NCBI GenBank assembly: GCA_019096195.1
Contig: JAGTXK010000139.1
Span: 310,001 to 374,000, forward strand
Direction: 5' to 3'
Origin: Boletus sp. NGJ
Taxonomy: Eukaryota; Basidiomycota; Agaricomycetes; Boletales; Boletaceae
DNA: 64,000 nt
Shown here: positions 10,348-22,571 of the stretch, in pieces
How the letters are laid out: each line of letters opens with the position of its first letter
Position numbering within the stretch: position 1 is the first letter of the stretch
Made by a program: the position numbers and the translations under genes
Notes under the pieces: generated by a model
Database searches by the model: none
What the model was told of the DNA's origin: nothing
The model's input: only the letters and a program-made list of their open reading frames with translations

Positions 10348-12865
10348 ATGGCCAGCTCCGCGCTCAAACATGTAAGTCTTTCAGCCCACCACCGGCGCCG
10401 TCCTGCTCATCCTGTACCAGGCCATTGCCCCCACAACTTTACAGCAGGCACAGACAGACGCTCTGCTCGGGTTACTCAACCTCGCTATCTCCCAGGATGC
10501 AACTGTGCCATCCGGTACCTCCACCCAGCCCAAGTCCGCATCCGCAGTCAAGGCCCCGACGCCCACTGCCCCGCTGGTCTGGAAAGTGCTAGTCTTGGAC
10601 CAGCAAACGAAAGACGTCCTGGCAACAGTACTACGTGTCCAAGATCTTCGCGATGCTGGCGTGACTCTGCACGTGTACGCAGCTTCATCTTGGCTTTCTT
10701 TGTAATCCTCACATCATCACAGTCAGCTACATTCGCTGCGTCCTCCGTTTGCCCGACGTTCCCGCCGTTTACTTCATCGCGCCAACCTTGGCAAACATAC
10801 GCCGAATATCAGAGGACCTAGACAAGTGTTTATACGAATCTTTTCATCTTAATTTCGTCGAACCTCTACCTCGTGCACTCCTGGAGGAGCTTGCAGCTTC
10901 GGTCGCTACTTCCGGTACCGGGGAGTTGGTGGAACAGGTTGGTCTGCTCACCGTTCTGTGTTCGGGCACTAATGGCCCCTCTATATCAGGTCGTCGATCA
11001 ATATCTATCCTTTATCGCACCATCACCATCGTTGTTCTCCCTGCTATCGCCACTGCCATCTCCAGCGACCCAAGCAGGTCCATCTCAGCCCAGACCGTAT
11101 TACTCGTACAAACTTCTCAACTCTCCGTCGTCGACTGAACAACAGATCGAGGATGAGATCGAACGTATCGCCAGTGGAATATTTAGTGCCATTGTGACCG
11201 CGGGTACGCGCTCCTACCAGTTGCTTAACGTTCAATGGGGTTCAATCGATCCGCAGGACATGTCCCGATCATCCGTGCTCCCAAGGGAAATGCAGCAGAA
11301 ATGGTGGCCAAGAAACTCGATGTTAAGATTCGAGATGCGTTACTTTCCGCCTCACGTTCCCATGGAACGACCACCTCGCTTTTCTCTCAGGATTCTTCTG
11401 GATTGTCCAATCTGCAAAGGCCATGTGCGATTTTTCTCCCCCTGCATTTTCTATCACCCTCGTCCTGATTAATTACCTCAAGTGCTGCTCATCCTGGACA
11501 GGAATGTGGACCTTGTTTCCATGCTCTCTCATGGCTGGACATACCAAGCCCTTGTATCAGATTGTCTTGAGATCAAGCTTAACCGTGTCGTTGTTACCAG
11601 CCCACAAAAACGTTCGTACGATCTCGATTCAAAGGACTTTTTCTGGGCAAAAAACGCTGCGAACCCGTTCCCTCAAGTCGCTGAGGACATCGACGCCGAG
11701 TTGAACAAGTATAAGCAAGACGCTGCAGAAATTACACGATCGACGGGTGTGAGTGATGTCAATGATATTTCACAGCTGTGAGTTGGTCCTATGGTAAATG
11801 TCCAAAAGCATGCAGTTGACACCACACAGCGACCTTTCGTCGAACGCAACTCACTTGAAGACCGCTATAACACAACTTCCCGAACTCACTGCTCGCAAAG
11901 CGACGCTCGACACGCACATGAATATCGCCACAGCACTGCTTGAGCAAATCAAGAAAAGAGGCCTTGATGAACTCTTCAGTACCGAAGAGGCAGTCAATAA
12001 GCAAGTAAGTATCGCCGACCACCGTTCATGACGTAGCTCACGGTCTGAGTCGCTAGACGGTGCCATCAATTCTAGAGATGCTTCGTGCGCCCCGGCCAGA
12101 TGGAGCTTTCGGGCCTGAGGACAAACTCCGTCCTTGTCCTAGTGTTCTACCTCTCTTCACCTGATAATGCAATTTCCAAGGACGATATTGCCGAACTAGA
12201 GAAAGAGCTCAAGAGTGCAGGTGCGGATACGGCAGCATTCGACTATGTTCGACGAACAAGAGAAATCTCACGCATGACCATTTCCGCCGCCGTCGGTGGG
12301 ACATCTACACCAGTCCTCGGTGGTCAAGGGGAACTATTCAGAGGTTTTACGGCTCTCGGAAACAAAGTTCGTAATCTTTCGGGGGTTCTTCCTTGCCGAT
12401 TGACGAGTTGTTTATTTCCAGCTCACCGATCGTCTGAAAGAGGGTGGCTTGGAAAACCTAATTTCAGGTGTAAAGAATTTCCTGCCAGCAAACAAACTGT
12501 TACCTGTGACGCGACTCGCCGAGGCACTGATGGATTCATCAGCTGCATCGAACCAATCTTTGCAAGAAACTGACGAATATCTGTTCCTGGATCCCCGTGC
12601 ACCTCGGCATGCCCAGGGATTGGGCGTTTCTGGAACTGGTGGTGGACCCGCAATTAGTGGTACATCAAGTGCTGGCAGAGCACGACGTATGGCATTTCTA
12701 GATGGTATGGTGTTCGTCGTGGGAGGGGCAAGTTACGTTGAGTATGGGAATCTCGAAGAGTGGGCAGCCAAGACTGGGAAGCGCCTCACTTACGGTGGTA
12801 CCGAAATTGTTGATCCTGGAAGTTTTGTAGGCGTCTTACAAGACCTAGGCAACGGCGTTTTGTAG
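10348..12865 (+). CDS. SLY1: Sec1/Munc18-family protein SLY1 (apparent frame breaks)
   Basis: SM protein that binds the syntaxin SED5 and drives ER-Golgi and intra-Golgi vesicle fusion in the cytosol. Full-length collinearity with Sly1/SCFD1 is seen: [144 protein letters not shown] 10348 gives MASSALKH. Three places fail to read through. Between codon 8 and the next matching block only 13 nt (GTAAGTCTTTCAG) intervene. An extra base sits at 10748-10750 before LPDVPAV. Another sits at 12132-12133 before LVLVFYL. Sequence error or gene decay are both possible. Introns are otherwise normal. Confidence 0.85.
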
Positions 12866-13092
12866 CCTTACTATGTACTGGCTATGGTTGTCGAGCAGAA
12901 CAGTCGGAACATGATAATTGCATCGGAACGGTTACCAAGTGACGACTGAAAAGGCCAACTATCAGACGTCGACTAGTAAAGACATGCCATGCTGAGATCA
13001 CGTAAATCACTTCCTGTTGTTGGAGCGCATCATGAGCACTTGAACGAGACGGACGCTAAAGTAATGTCAGTGTATGTTCGAACTGACCATCA
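12866..13092. other. Convergent 3' spacer SLY1/GHITM
   Basis: This 227 bp interval between two stop codons shows no gene. Both mRNA ends presumably lie here and may overlap. Confidence 0.5.
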
Positions 13093-14307
13093 TCACACCC
13101 ACAAAATGTTGATCATGTCAAGTTCCAAAGCAATCGCCTCTTTCATGGGGTCCCTAGGAATAACACCCATCTCTGCCATACGTGCATGTTGCAGAATCTT
13201 TTGAGTACTTGAGAAAAGAGGTTAGAAAAACATGTGTGGCATAAGGCTGGGTGAATACCCACTCGTAAAGCACGAATCCGCCAAACACGGCTAAACCACC
13301 GTAGAGAGATATTGACTCAGCGACAGCTAATCCGCGCATACCAAGCGGGAGGGCCATAGGAGCCAATGAAGAGAGGGCTACCACGGTCACACCAGCGAGA
13401 AGTGGACCGCCCATGTACAGATACCTGTCATTCCTGCCCAGTATGTGGGTACTACGTCAAGAGAACAACACACAGACATACTTTGCGGTGGCGCCGACAT
13501 AAGACAGGGAACCAACTACCCCGCACGTGTACAGCGCAGCACGGGACAAGATGGCTGGACTAAGGAAAAACAATGGGCTCAGTGTTGCTGCTTGACACGC
13601 GTTGAACCCCTACGGATAATTAGTTAATACATGTCATCAAATGTTGTTAGACTTACGAGCCAGAAAAGGTGCTTCTGCACGGTTCTCTCCGGAGGGGTAT
13701 AATAGACACCCATCATAGAGCCGATGCTCCCGACGAGACTCACACCAAGTACAAGCCCTGTAAGGACACGGTTACACCGAAAATTGCTGAGAGGGTCCGA
13801 ACCAAAAATACACACATGGATTTGCTGACATGATTCTGAAAGCAAACCCAGACCTGAACATGCTTCGGGCGGCTAGTGCCGTAAGAACAAGGCCGCCCCC
13901 AGTATACTTGAAACTATCATGCAGATAGGACTGTTCGGAAGTAGTCAGTGAGTCACGAGTGTCTCTGTTCAAGAAGCCTTCTGCAACGACGACAGTGCCT
14001 GCCACGGCGGCCTACACACTTGAATCAACCGACAAAGGTGGGTGCTATTGCCACGTACGGCTGTGATTGCAAATTTCTTCCAGGCGTCTTGTGAGGAGGC
14101 CTGTGTAACAGTGTGCGCATCTGTTACTATGGTGCGGGAGGACCTGTACGGAGGAAGTGGAGAGAGTGTGGTAGGATGTTTCTGGATGACATTCCTGGAG
14201 ATGGCAAAGCGTGCGCTAGAGTTGGTGGAGAATGGCTTAACTCTAGAGCGCACGGCAGCCTGTAGTGTGGTACGGGGCAAAGCTGGCCAGAGTCCAAGGG
14301 TCAACAT
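13093..14307 (-). CDS. GHITM: Mitochondrial Bax inhibitor-1 family protein (GHITM/MICS1)
   Basis: Inner mitochondrial membrane protein of the Bax inhibitor-1 superfamily; the animal homolog GHITM/MICS1 affects cristae shape and cation exchange. ATG 14307 gives a basic, acid-free presequence (TLQAAVRSRVKPFSTNSSARFA). Then HDSFKYTGGGLVLTALAARS, the GHITM signature, and hydrophobic helices including WLVLGVSLVGSIGSMMGVYY, LLAGVTVVALSSLAPM and SLYGGLAVFGGFVLYEWVF. The C-terminus, across the last intron, is ILQHARMAEMG, then DPMKEAIALELDMINILWV, typical of the family. About six introns of roughly 50-60 bp interrupt it. Localization is inferred from the presequence and family. Confidence 0.88.
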
Positions 14308-14418
14308 GGTGGTGTATGTCCAAGGGGCAGAGGCTCATTAGTCAGTATTTATTGGTCAGACGGCATTCGTCGACGTCATCGCGGCGGGTCAAATATTACA
14401 TAATGAAAGAAATAAAGA

Positions 14419-16529
14419 TTACAGTGGTCGATGTGGCAAAGTCGCTGGTTCAACGACGCCGACGACCTTGTGCTCCATTGCCAGCGCAATCAGACTTTTT
14501 TCTCCCCATCTCCTCCAGTCAATCTCGAATATACCCGTCTTTTCTCCGCACGACCAAGACCAAGACCGTTCTCGCGTCTCCACAACAATCAGCCTTATCA
14601 CTCCCTTCGAGAGGCTGGTCTCTACTCACCTTGACATCGTACATATTCAATGAACCATCCCCACCGCCGCTTGCTAGTAGAGTTCCGTCTGGGTTGAATG
14701 ATAGCGCAAACACATACTTGGTGTGATCTGTGAAGACTTTCAAGCAGTCCCCCGTCACCGAATCCCACAACCGAGCGGTAAAATCGAACGATGCCCTGTC
14801 ACATAATCAGATCATACATACTGCATCTGGCTTAACTGGCCTACGTTGCTACCAGTTCGTGCTCCCCTGCCTGGGTATTCGGACACCACTTAACGGATGT
14901 CAGACATCGCTTGTGACCCTTCAGAACAACATGAGTGAATGTCGATTTATCCGAGTGCAGGTGTTCAATATTCCATATCCGGGCGGTCGTGTCATCAGAA
15001 CATGTAGCCAGGCGTGTGTGTGAGGGGTTGCATTTGAGCATATTCAATTCCCCTTCGTGTCCTCTGCTCCAGTGTCAAGTTCGGTCACAAGTGTTTCTGA
15101 CGACCTACGTACCTCAGAGTTTGGATAGGTTTAGTTCCATTCAAGGAAACAATGTGAACTACACGATCACTCCCGCCACTCACGAATGTGGAGTCGTCAA
15201 TCCAGTCAACATCCAGACAACAAGCTTCTGGCACGCCTTATAAGACGAGTTCCGCTTGGTGAACACTACAACACGTTACCTTCGTGATTTCGATATTGTC
15301 GATGTAGTCGCTTGTTTTTGATGTCCCACACGCACGATGTGCTGTCCAAACTAGCGGTGGCTATCCATTGTCCTGAAGGAGAGAACTTGGCAGCGAAAAT
15401 AGGACCCTTCTAGATGTCAGCGCAACCCACTGAAAAATGGCTTCTCTCTAACCTTATGGTGGTCGTCTGTGAGATATACCTTTCCTGTAGAGGTGTAGAT
15501 TCGAAGTATTGCGTCGTACGACCCTATCGCAACTAGCAAACCATCAGGACTCCAGTCGATGGATGTCAAGTCAGCTTGGGAAGAGGTAGCAAGGTTGGAT
15601 AACGTTAACGTCGGCCGCGGAGGGGAGGTTGGAGAACCGTCATGTGAACCGAACGGAACGTTCCAATAGTGGACTGTGGCATCGCGTGATCTGGCGTGTT
15701 ACGAGTCAAGTCAACGTTGAAATGAATTGATGTAGTCAGCGCATACCCCGATACTAGCTGTCCCGCTGTAGTCGGGCTCCAAGCAACTACGAAAACCTAG
15801 CAGCTCCATCACTGTGAGTTGTTATGGACTTGCACGAGACCCACCTCAGCCTTGTGTGCATGCAATAATCTGACTGCGTCCAAGCGTTTCGGTTTTGGTT
15901 TCTTCACCGCATTCTCTAAGGGTGGTTGCTGCAAATCAGATGATTTTACCTCCTTCGAGGCAATGCTGGAAGGCGCTATGGATACAAGTCACATTTTGGT
16001 ACACTGCTAAATGTGATTGGCATACCATTGACAGCCATCACTGCGTGATTGTTTTCAACCTCCTTTCTGGCACGCTTTTCGGCACGTCCATCCTCTGTGG
16101 AAGGTGAAATTGACTTTCGTTTGATGCCAGTCTCGGCGGCTAGCGCGGTTATGTTAGATTCTCCATGTTGCTGCGGAGGTAGCAGCGCCGTTGCATTCGG
16201 GTCAAAGGAGCACACGTGATGTTCGAGGAGAGAGAAACTACTCTTGCAGTTCTTCGCGAGCGAATCGCCTTTCCAGTGTGCCTCGACTTCGGCATACAAA
16301 AGTGCCTTGCTGAGACGTTCTACAAGCTCGCCGCGTGGGATGTGCTTCTTGATATGATGGGATTGATCCAACCGACCCTCCATGCGTAGCGAGAAAGCAG
16401 AGTGCTGAAAGCCTGAACTGAAGTTAGACGAGGGACGGAGCGGCTCCAGGATGGCTTACCGGAATCTTGAAAATAGGCGTGTATGAGGCAGTTGACCTCA
16501 TCTGCAGTGATGGTTATGGGGACCGTCAT
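14419..16529 (-). CDS. TBL1XR1: LisH-WD40 corepressor, TBL1/SIF2 type
   Basis: Nuclear WD40 protein of the TBL1X/TBL1XR1 and yeast Sif2 group, a subunit of histone deacetylase corepressor complexes (Set3C or NCoR/SMRT-like). ATG 16529 gives a LisH motif (ITADEVNCLIHAYFQDSG) at residues 5-22. A linker with a basic GIKRKSISPSTEDGRAEKR nuclear-signal-like stretch follows. WD40 blades continue downstream, for example CSDDTTARIWNIEHL, LKGHKRCLTSVKW and VFTDHTKYVFALSFNPDG, with a final GIFEIDW...ALAMEHKVVGVV blade. No F-box lies between LisH and the propeller. It is tandem with GHITM and divergent from DCAF11. Complex membership is inferred from family. Confidence 0.87.
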
Positions 16530-16985
16530 CGTTGGCGGTAGTGTGCTCGGTGACTAGTAAGTTGTCGTCGTCGGTGTGAGCAACTTGACACATGTGCAGA
16601 ATGCGGAGTTGGAAAACACGTTGTACATCGACCGAGAGGTTTCTTCAGCGTGTACTGTATTCGAGTTTGCGAGCTCCACGAGCATATCAGTCCTTCCAGG
16701 TCGAACGAGTGCAGTTGCTCAGATTACGGAGTCTCCGTCCTGTCTTAATACAGGACTCCTCTACTTCACATCGTTGTTTACTCTGCTCCTGGTAGTAGTG
16801 GATGTTCACCGGCACCCAGCCTCGGTCCAGGAAGTATGGAGAAATTATGTTCGTTTCCTACTTGCTTTGTTTACCATCCGAATCTGTCTCCGTTCAATCG
16901 GAGAGAGTCAACTCGTTGACTGCCATGCGCCACATGTGGGAGAGCGAGTCGGAGCATAGATCACCAGCCCAAGCCTCTCTTCCCC
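16530..16985. promoter_or_regulatory. Divergent promoter TBL1/DCAF11 with two CACATGTG palindromes
   Basis: The 456 bp between two start codons holds the palindrome CACATGTG twice, at 16589-16596 and 16931-16938, each 45-60 bp from one of the two start codons. This symmetric placement suggests a shared regulator. A plus-strand frame (16576-16959) shows no family resemblance and I do not call it. Confidence 0.4.
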
Positions 16986-19545
16986 ATGGAATACGAGTTC
17001 GATATCGACATGTCCTCCGACGATGAGGCTTACGACGGCCCCGACGCTGACCTCGACGGCGACGATAACGTTCTTGAGTTCGAAATCGGTCAAGACAACA
17101 TTTCCGCTCACTCAGAGGATCCCGGGGACACTGCGGTCGCTCAGATCCTGCGTTGTAAGTGCCTTTCTCTATGTCTCTTTCAGCCAAACTCCTCTTACAT
17201 CTCGTCTGCTAGCACTGTTTGACCTTCAGCAGTTGCAACGCGGCAGCGCCGCCGAAAGAACGACTAGCCCTAGTGCGAATGACGAGGGGTATTCGATCAC
17301 TTATGGCGACCTAGTACGTTTCCTGCGGACTGGCCCCTCGAGGAGAAACCAAGATGAGGAAGACCAAGATGCAGGCAATGACGACGAAGAATATTCAGCC
17401 AGTTCACAACGGAACAGACAATGGTTCCCTCCTCACACGGAACCTCAGAAGAGGGGCGTCGAGTTGCTTATGAGCGGTGAATTCGGCCATGTGGGCAACA
17501 AAATCAGGTCAAACAAGGGCAGCAGGAACGTTTCTCGCTTACTACTGGACCGCTCTTTCAAGCCTCGAGGCACTTTGTCTAGGGAGGAGCTAACCAACGT
17601 ACACCCCTTCTAGCTTTATTCATTGCCAGTGTACTTAACAATTCTAGGAGCTTATACCCAATTCCAACGGGACTGCTGTCGCCTCCAATGGCGCAAACCT
17701 TTATGTTGGTCAATTTTCCAAAGGTGACGATTCATTGTATGGTGTCCCTAATGCGGCGTCTTATATCTTGACTGGATAGACTCATCCTTTTACTATACAT
17801 GCTGTCAAGGTTAGTTAGTGACTCAACCCATCCCCCGGTGTTTCTTGAGCTTAAGCTCAACAGATTTCCGTCTACATGTATATGACATGACATCTCCATT
17901 GGCTCAGTACTTCAAACCCCAGCGAAACCCACGACGCGGAACACCGCTCTTTCACGACTACGATCATGATCACGAGTCGACCCTCAAAATTATGAAGACC
18001 ATTCAGGGACACCCGGGGAGATGGACCATCACTGATTCTCATCTAAGTCCCGACAACGAAAGGTAAGGTTTTAATTGCAGGACAAAAGTTGTAATGCTTA
18101 ATTATACGACTCAGGATGATTTATTCATCTATTGTGAGTTGCTTGCTCTTCGGCAATTGTATTTCGCGCACATAGCGCCATGTGACAGTCACCCACAGTA
18201 TATATGACAAACACGTTGGATTCTTCCACGGTACAGACGCCCATCCGCTTTGGTGATCACAGTCGCCGCCAAGGCCGGTCCTTGTGGGGCGTCTACGACG
18301 AGGATTCTTTTGGTATTTGGAGCTGCAAGTTTTCTGCTGACGGTGACGAAGTGATCGCAGGCGGAAATGGCCATATTTTTGGTAGGAAACGTACCACCGT
18401 ACCCGCTAGGATCCTCACGCACTGTCCAGTATATGATCTCTTGGCTGATCGCAGAACAGTGAAGATCAAGGCACACTCAGATGATGTGAACAGTTGCTGT
18501 TGGGCCGATACAGCATCAGGAAACGTTCTGATAAGCGCGTCGGATGACATGTTCCTCAAAGTCTGGTAACAGCAACTTACTTTTTTTCTTCACCTCCAGT
18601 TTGTTGATTGATTGCGGTTCGTGGCAGGGATAGACGGTCGCTAGGAGGATCACAAAAACCATCAGGAGTACTCGTTGGCCACACTGAAGGGATCACGAAC
18701 GTCTCTGCCAAGGGGGACGGGAGATATGTCATCTCAAATGGCAAGGATCAGGCACTTCGGCTGTGGGATCTCCGCAAGATGTGCAGCAGCGACGATTTTG
18801 ATTCGTTTGCACGCAGAGATTATAGATGTCAAGGTTATGATTATCGGTAGGGCCTATGGGGTCATGGGTGCTCCTTACTGACAGCCGCACAAAGATACGG
18901 TCATTTCCCGAAACCCAGGTGTTCCGCGCACCCAAATGACTGTAGTGTCATGACCTATCGAGGGCACGCCGTCTTGCGCACCCTTGTACGATGTAACTTC
19001 AGCCCTGCAGAAACCACAGGTAGCCAATACATTTACTCGGGGTCTGCGGATGGGAGGATTCACGTGAGTAAAGATTGTTCCTGCTTGTCTTACCATGATC
19101 AACGGACAATACTATTGAAAGATTTGGTCACTGGATGGCCGAATTGTTCAAATCCTAGATCGTTCGCAAACCTTGCCGATGTCATACAATCCATCTGGCC
19201 CTGAGATGGAGCCCCTATCAGGATCCCGTGGGACAGTATGCGTCCGAGACGTGAGCTGGAGCTCGAGGGTAATGACTTCGTCTACGACGCCGAAATCTTC
19301 GCTCGCTGATTCTGCCACAGGATCCTGTGCTGATGAGTGTCGGCTGGGAAAGCTCTCGTGTTGGTGGAAGTGTTGTCGCCCGCCACGAGTGGAAAGGACT
19401 TTCCAAAATGGCCTACTCGTTGGAAGATTTTACTGAGAAACAGCGCACAGAACGCGCCCAAGGTGTGGCGACTCGGATGCAAGCGACAGGATACGGACGT
19501 GTTTCTGGCGCATTCGAAGAGGAAGATGACGAGGGTGAATGGTGA
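16986..19545 (+). CDS. DCAF11: WD40 protein, DCAF11 type
   Basis: WD40 repeat protein of the DCAF11 (WDR23) / plant LEC14B group, substrate receptors for CUL4-DDB1 ubiquitin ligases. ATG 16986 starts an acidic N-terminus (MEYEFDIDMSSDDEAYDGP). The family block RGVELLMSGEFGHVGNKI is present, then FKPRGTLSREELTNELIPN across an intron. The propeller includes GIWSCKFSADGDEVIAGG, KIKAHSDDVNSCCWADT, LISASDDMFLKVWDRRSL, GRYVISNGKDQALRLWDLRK and YIYSGSADGRIHIWSLDGR. The tail TGYGRVSGAFEEEDDEGEW is acidic. Ten or so short introns. Ligase membership is from family knowledge; a WDxR motif (KVWDRR, ALRLWDLR) needed for DDB1 contact is visible. Confidence 0.87.
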
Positions 19546-19716
19546 ACACTCACTTTGTACCTCTTCCAATGCTATTATGACTTTTTGGTGTATCTTTTGT
19601 ACCACGGTCGTACCTTGATTTTGTATACATATATATACGACTGTTATCCACACGTCTCGGAGCCCGTCCCCGCTTTCTATCGTGCTGCCACCTGATAAAC
19701 AAGCCATCGCTACACA

Positions 19717-20671
19717 ATGGCTCATCTCTTCGGCTTCCCGTCAGGGTATTTCGTGATTCGCTCTGTCGCGACAGGCCGCCTGTGGGACGTTAGCTCAGAT
19801 GGAGTTGAGGATGGAATACCAGTCATCCTGTGGCCAGAAACAGAGCAATCACTCGTCGAAAGTGGGTAATCAGGACTATGGCATTAATCCGTGTCTCCAC
19901 GCGCTCATGAATCTGATAAGGCTTGAGAAATCCGGAAGCGAATAACCAGGTCTGTGGCTTCCTAAATCTTCTTGCATGATTTCGCGATACTCAGCCTTTT
20001 GTGCCAGGTGTTTTTCATCGATACATCCGGTGCTTTTTGCTCGCGGGCTTCAGGACATGCAATCGACGTCGAGGGTATGGGCAATACGACAGATATGATA
20101 GATTGCTGACCGACCTTGATTCACACAAGGAGACCACCTTGTACTAAGACACAGGCGACCGGTTTCTCAGCCTTACCCAAACGCATATTCTCACCCGCTC
20201 CCGCAATTCTCGTACAGCCAAGAAACTCAGGAGATCTCTGTGTCATTCCAATGTGATCCCACATACCCACCTCCAGGAAGTGCTGCTTCGAATGCATGGC
20301 GAAGGAGGAGGTATATCCTATCGTCCGTTCCGATGAAGAGACCCAAATCCTTTATCGACAACGCTTCGGCCTTTTTGTCGGCGACTGTTGCGGCTCCATT
20401 TTCACTCCTTGCTGGAAGTGTATCTACACAATCAAAGAGTACGCCGGAAGAAGTGTTCGGTGGCGATATAGATTTGGCAGAAGATGAAATGTTGGAGCAG
20501 GATCGCGGAGAGGAGGGGGAGGTTGATGACTCTCCTGAACCACACAGGAACCTTTGCCTTCTTGCCATCGATCCGGGAAGTACACCACCTGAGGGGACAA
20601 ATGCTAGGAAGCGTAGGCAGTGGCAGCTCTTTGCGTTGCGTAGATCTGCCGCTCACCATCGTATTCATTGA
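19717..20671 (+). CDS. Beta-trefoil (ricin B-like) conserved Agaricomycete protein
   Basis: ATG 19717 gives MAHLFGFPSGYFVIRSVATGRLWDV, the opening of a ricin-B-like beta-trefoil repeat, followed after introns by NNQVFFIDTSGAL-like and ASGHAIDVEG units. These show the GYFVIRS/GRLWDV pattern of Q-x-W-type lobes in degenerate form. The second half is not trefoil: RPKSFIDNASAFLSATVAAPF, then an acidic EDEMLEQDRGEEGEVDD and a C-terminal ARKRRQWQLFALRR, where QWQLF may be the last trefoil strand. No signal peptide, so it is likely intracellular. I recognise the architecture as widespread in Agaricomycetes without known function. Sugar binding cannot be assumed. Confidence 0.75.
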
Positions 20672-20987
20672 AACTTGAAGGAAAGTGGTTATGTTCGCAG
20701 CTTGTTATTCGATAGAAAAGGTCTCGTACTCGCAGCGGCTTTCAACGTGTTCTTATGTCCCAGTTACAGATTGCTGCTACTAGTTTAATGCATAACCAAC
20801 CTCAGAACGCAAGAAAAGCTTCCCACGATGGTTACGTGTTTTGACGGAGATAACAGCCTCATGCTGATTGTTGTGCCAGTATTTCCCAAGGGAACTCTCA
20901 CTGACACGATAAGGATCAGGCCAAGCTATAAGCACCAAATTTTTCCAATCATTCACTTGTCTAGACCCAGCTTGCAGTGGTCAAAAC
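20672..20987. other. Tandem spacer before agmatinase
   Basis: This 316 bp stretch holds the 3' end of the beta-trefoil gene and the agmatinase promoter. I see no gene or repeat in it. Confidence 0.5.
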
Positions 20988-22571
20988 ATGAAACGCCAGG
21001 CAGCTTTGCATGTCGCTATTACGCTGGCCGCAGCCGTTTGTGGACACCAGCATCCCTTCCGCGGCTCCCAGACTGAGGAGACGGAGACATGGCTGTCAAA
21101 ATATGGAAAACAAATAGACCAACCATTCTCGGGACCACTGGCTTTCTCGCATGCAGAATATGCGCATTGTCTAGAGGATGAATCTGCGGTGTTTGACATC
21201 GCTATTCTAGGGATGCCATTCGATACAGGTACAACTTACCGTCCCGGAGCACGCTTTGGGCCGTATGCGATCCGCTCAGGTAGCAGACGGCAAACAGCCT
21301 CTCAAGGTTACACCTTGGCATGGGGGAATAACCCTTATGATTTAGGTTTGAAAATTCTTGATTGCGGAGACGTGTGTCTTCAGAGTTTGGACATGATATT
21401 GCTCTTTAAACCAATATCTAGGTCCCTACCATACCTTTCGACAATGCCCTGGCAATAGACCAGATGGAAGTCGCGTATGCTACCTTACTTGCGCGTCCTC
21501 TCGCATCAGACACCTCTGTCTGGCCTCGGGGAGCTCTTCTGGCGAAAGATGGTCGCGAGCATCCAAGGATCATCAGGTAATATAAATTACATGCATTCCA
21601 CCACGTTCTAAATGGCTAGTCTAGTCTTGGCGGCGATCACACCATTGTTCTCCCTATTCTCCGCGCCCTTAATAAAGTCTACGGGCCAGTCTCGGTGATT
21701 CATTTTGATGCGCATCTTGATACGTGGCATGGATACCCTGGCGCTGTAACCGATCAATCACGCATCACCCATGGCACATTTTTTTACATTGCAAATGAGG
21801 AGCGTCTCATCGCCAACTCTAGTATCCATGCTGGTATTCGGTGCAAGCTCCGGGTGAGTAAAAGTCTATTAGAGGGTTGCACATTGATGCAACTTCTAAC
21901 CAGGGTATTGATGACATTGAGAATGACGAATCAGTGGGGTTCCATTTCATAACTAGCGATGACATCGATGACCATGGCGTTACTTCTATCGTGGAACGGA
22001 TCAGGAAACGAGTCGGAGATACGCCGGTGTACTTGAGGTTAGGCTTCCACGACGAATAACAAACCTGATGTTGACCTCGTATACAGTCTTGACATTGATG
22101 TGATTGGTGTGCATGGCTCCCTTTTCTGAAGACTGTCGGCTAACTACACCAATAGATCCCGGCCTGGCACCAGGCAGTGAGTTTTCATCTTGCCCCACGC
22201 ACCCAAAAAGTACTGAGTGGGATTGTAGCTGGTACCCCCGAGGCTGGAGGATGGACAAGCAGGGAAGTTAAGCGCATCATCAGAGGGTTGGCTGGTTTGA
22301 ATTTCGTGTTCGTATCCCACGAAGCGCCTCTGTTGCACGACTTCTCACTACATTTTCCCAGTGGCGCGGACGTTGTCGAAGTCGCACCTGCGTATGACCA
22401 CGGTGAGCCTCACGTCGTTCCACCCTGGTATTTTCTGACGAAAGATGCGCAGCTGAGATCACCGCCACTGCAGCGGCGGACATTGTCCACGATTTCCTCT
22501 CGATGTTCACGTCTTCAGGGCTACCCAGGGCCGCCAATCTCCCTGGCCAATGGCCGAGGGATGAACGTTAA
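20988..22571 (+). CDS. Secreted agmatinase / arginase-family ureohydrolase
   Basis: Binuclear manganese ureohydrolase, probably agmatinase (agmatine to putrescine and urea). ATG 20988 gives a cleavable signal peptide ([19 protein letters not shown]). Family blocks seen across exons: [48 protein letters not shown], then [22 protein letters not shown] and [10 protein letters not shown]. The metal ligands (His of GGDH; Asp, His, Asp of DAHLD; two Asp of DIDVID) are all present. The last exon encodes EITA-like, [11 protein letters not shown] and ends PGQWPRDER. The DIDV motif is split by two introns. Agmatinase over arginase is preferred from the GTPEAGGW block. Secretion rests on the N-terminus and is unusual for the reaction. 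Confidence 0.88.

Noticed and set aside
16576-16959. Plus-strand frame of 127 codons in the TBL1/DCAF11 promoter
   Set aside because: Composition looks random and it lies entirely in a divergent promoter. A hydrophobic LFTLLLVVVDV stretch is not enough.
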